A DNA stretch of 64,000 nucleotides, taken from the NCBI GenBank assembly GCA_964016985.1, contig OZ024826.1:3897552-3961551 (forward strand), in the 5' to 3' direction. Positions 63,831 through 64,000 of this stretch are shown here, one piece after another. This DNA comes from Anodontia alba (lineage: Eukaryota; Mollusca; Bivalvia; Lucinida; Lucinidae). Position 1 is the first letter of the stretch, and each line of letters opens with the position of its first letter. A model generated the notes under the pieces. It had not been told where the DNA came from. It did no database searches and saw nothing but the letters and a program-made list of their open reading frames with translations. A program made the translations under genes and the position numbers.

Positions 63831-63934
63831 AAATTCGTACCTGAATTTCTGGGAGTCCAAGATTCACGTGAAATGAGACTCAAAGAGTTTTATGCACACA
63901 TGTGGGTTAGTTACGGTGGGTGCTAAATGTAATA

Positions 63935-64000
63935 GGTGAAAAAAACCTTATTCTGCTACCGGATGTCGAACCCGGGCTGCCAGTTTGACAGGTCAACACT
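63935..64000 (-). tRNA. tRNA-like SINE head cut by the window end
   Basis: The minus strand shows CAGCCCGGGTTCGACATCCGG (T arm with box B) followed by TAGCAGAATAAGGTTTTTTT. The 5' part of the head lies beyond the window. Confidence 0.5.

Overview
This is eukaryotic, repeat-dominated genomic DNA from an invertebrate, most likely a bivalve mollusc. The reasons are: genes split into short exons by kilobase introns with GT/AG borders; several tRNA-derived SINE families; mariner, LINE-type and Penelope-like-type relics; and long fields of 128-190 bp tandem repeats capped by small hairpins, an arrangement known from bivalve 'pearl'-type and Helentron-derived elements. The species assignment is inference. 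No bacterial gene organisation, CRISPR array, rRNA gene or intact large ORF is present.

One host gene can be assembled with good support. Five exons on the + strand (25133-25264, 29842-29914, 31935-32005, 35069-35150, 42137-42228) join in consistent phase into a 149-residue protein. Its last 105 residues match LYRM7/MZM1, the matrix LYR-motif chaperone of the Rieske iron-sulfur protein for respiratory complex III. No exon is longer than 132 nt, so the gene is invisible as an ORF. Its ~17 kb of introns carry most of the transposons described here. Three further pieces look exonic but are unassigned: 21834-22055 (-), about 58195-58345 (-) and 61977-62146 (+).

Layout. 1-8.9 kb: microsatellites, palindromic MITEs, diverged long tandem-repeat elements. 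8.88-10.3 kb: a reverse-transcriptase relic folded back on itself and later hit by a SINE. 10.37-11.74 kb: a mariner pseudogene with both ends. 12.5-13.6 kb: a TIR element built of ATATGGG-type repeats. 14-24.5 kb: SINEs, hairpin MITEs and GATCAG-palindrome repeats. 25.1-42.3 kb: the LYRM7 gene; intron 4 holds a head-to-head inverted LINE and a nest of pogo-like elements. 43.2-44.7 kb: a second mariner with a nested MITE. 45-61 kb: minisatellite-bearing elements in both orientations, then LINE reverse-transcriptase relics. 62-64 kb: a candidate first exon and a cluster of tRNA-like SINE heads.

The most notable structural theme is the abundance of near-perfect palindromic elements. Families called A, B and C share a motif just outside the central hairpin; families D, E and F share the terminus CCCAGC. 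In family D, differences between copies occur identically in both arms. None of the transposase or reverse-transcriptase genes is intact. Family letters are labels made for this window; boundaries of diverged repeats are approximate.
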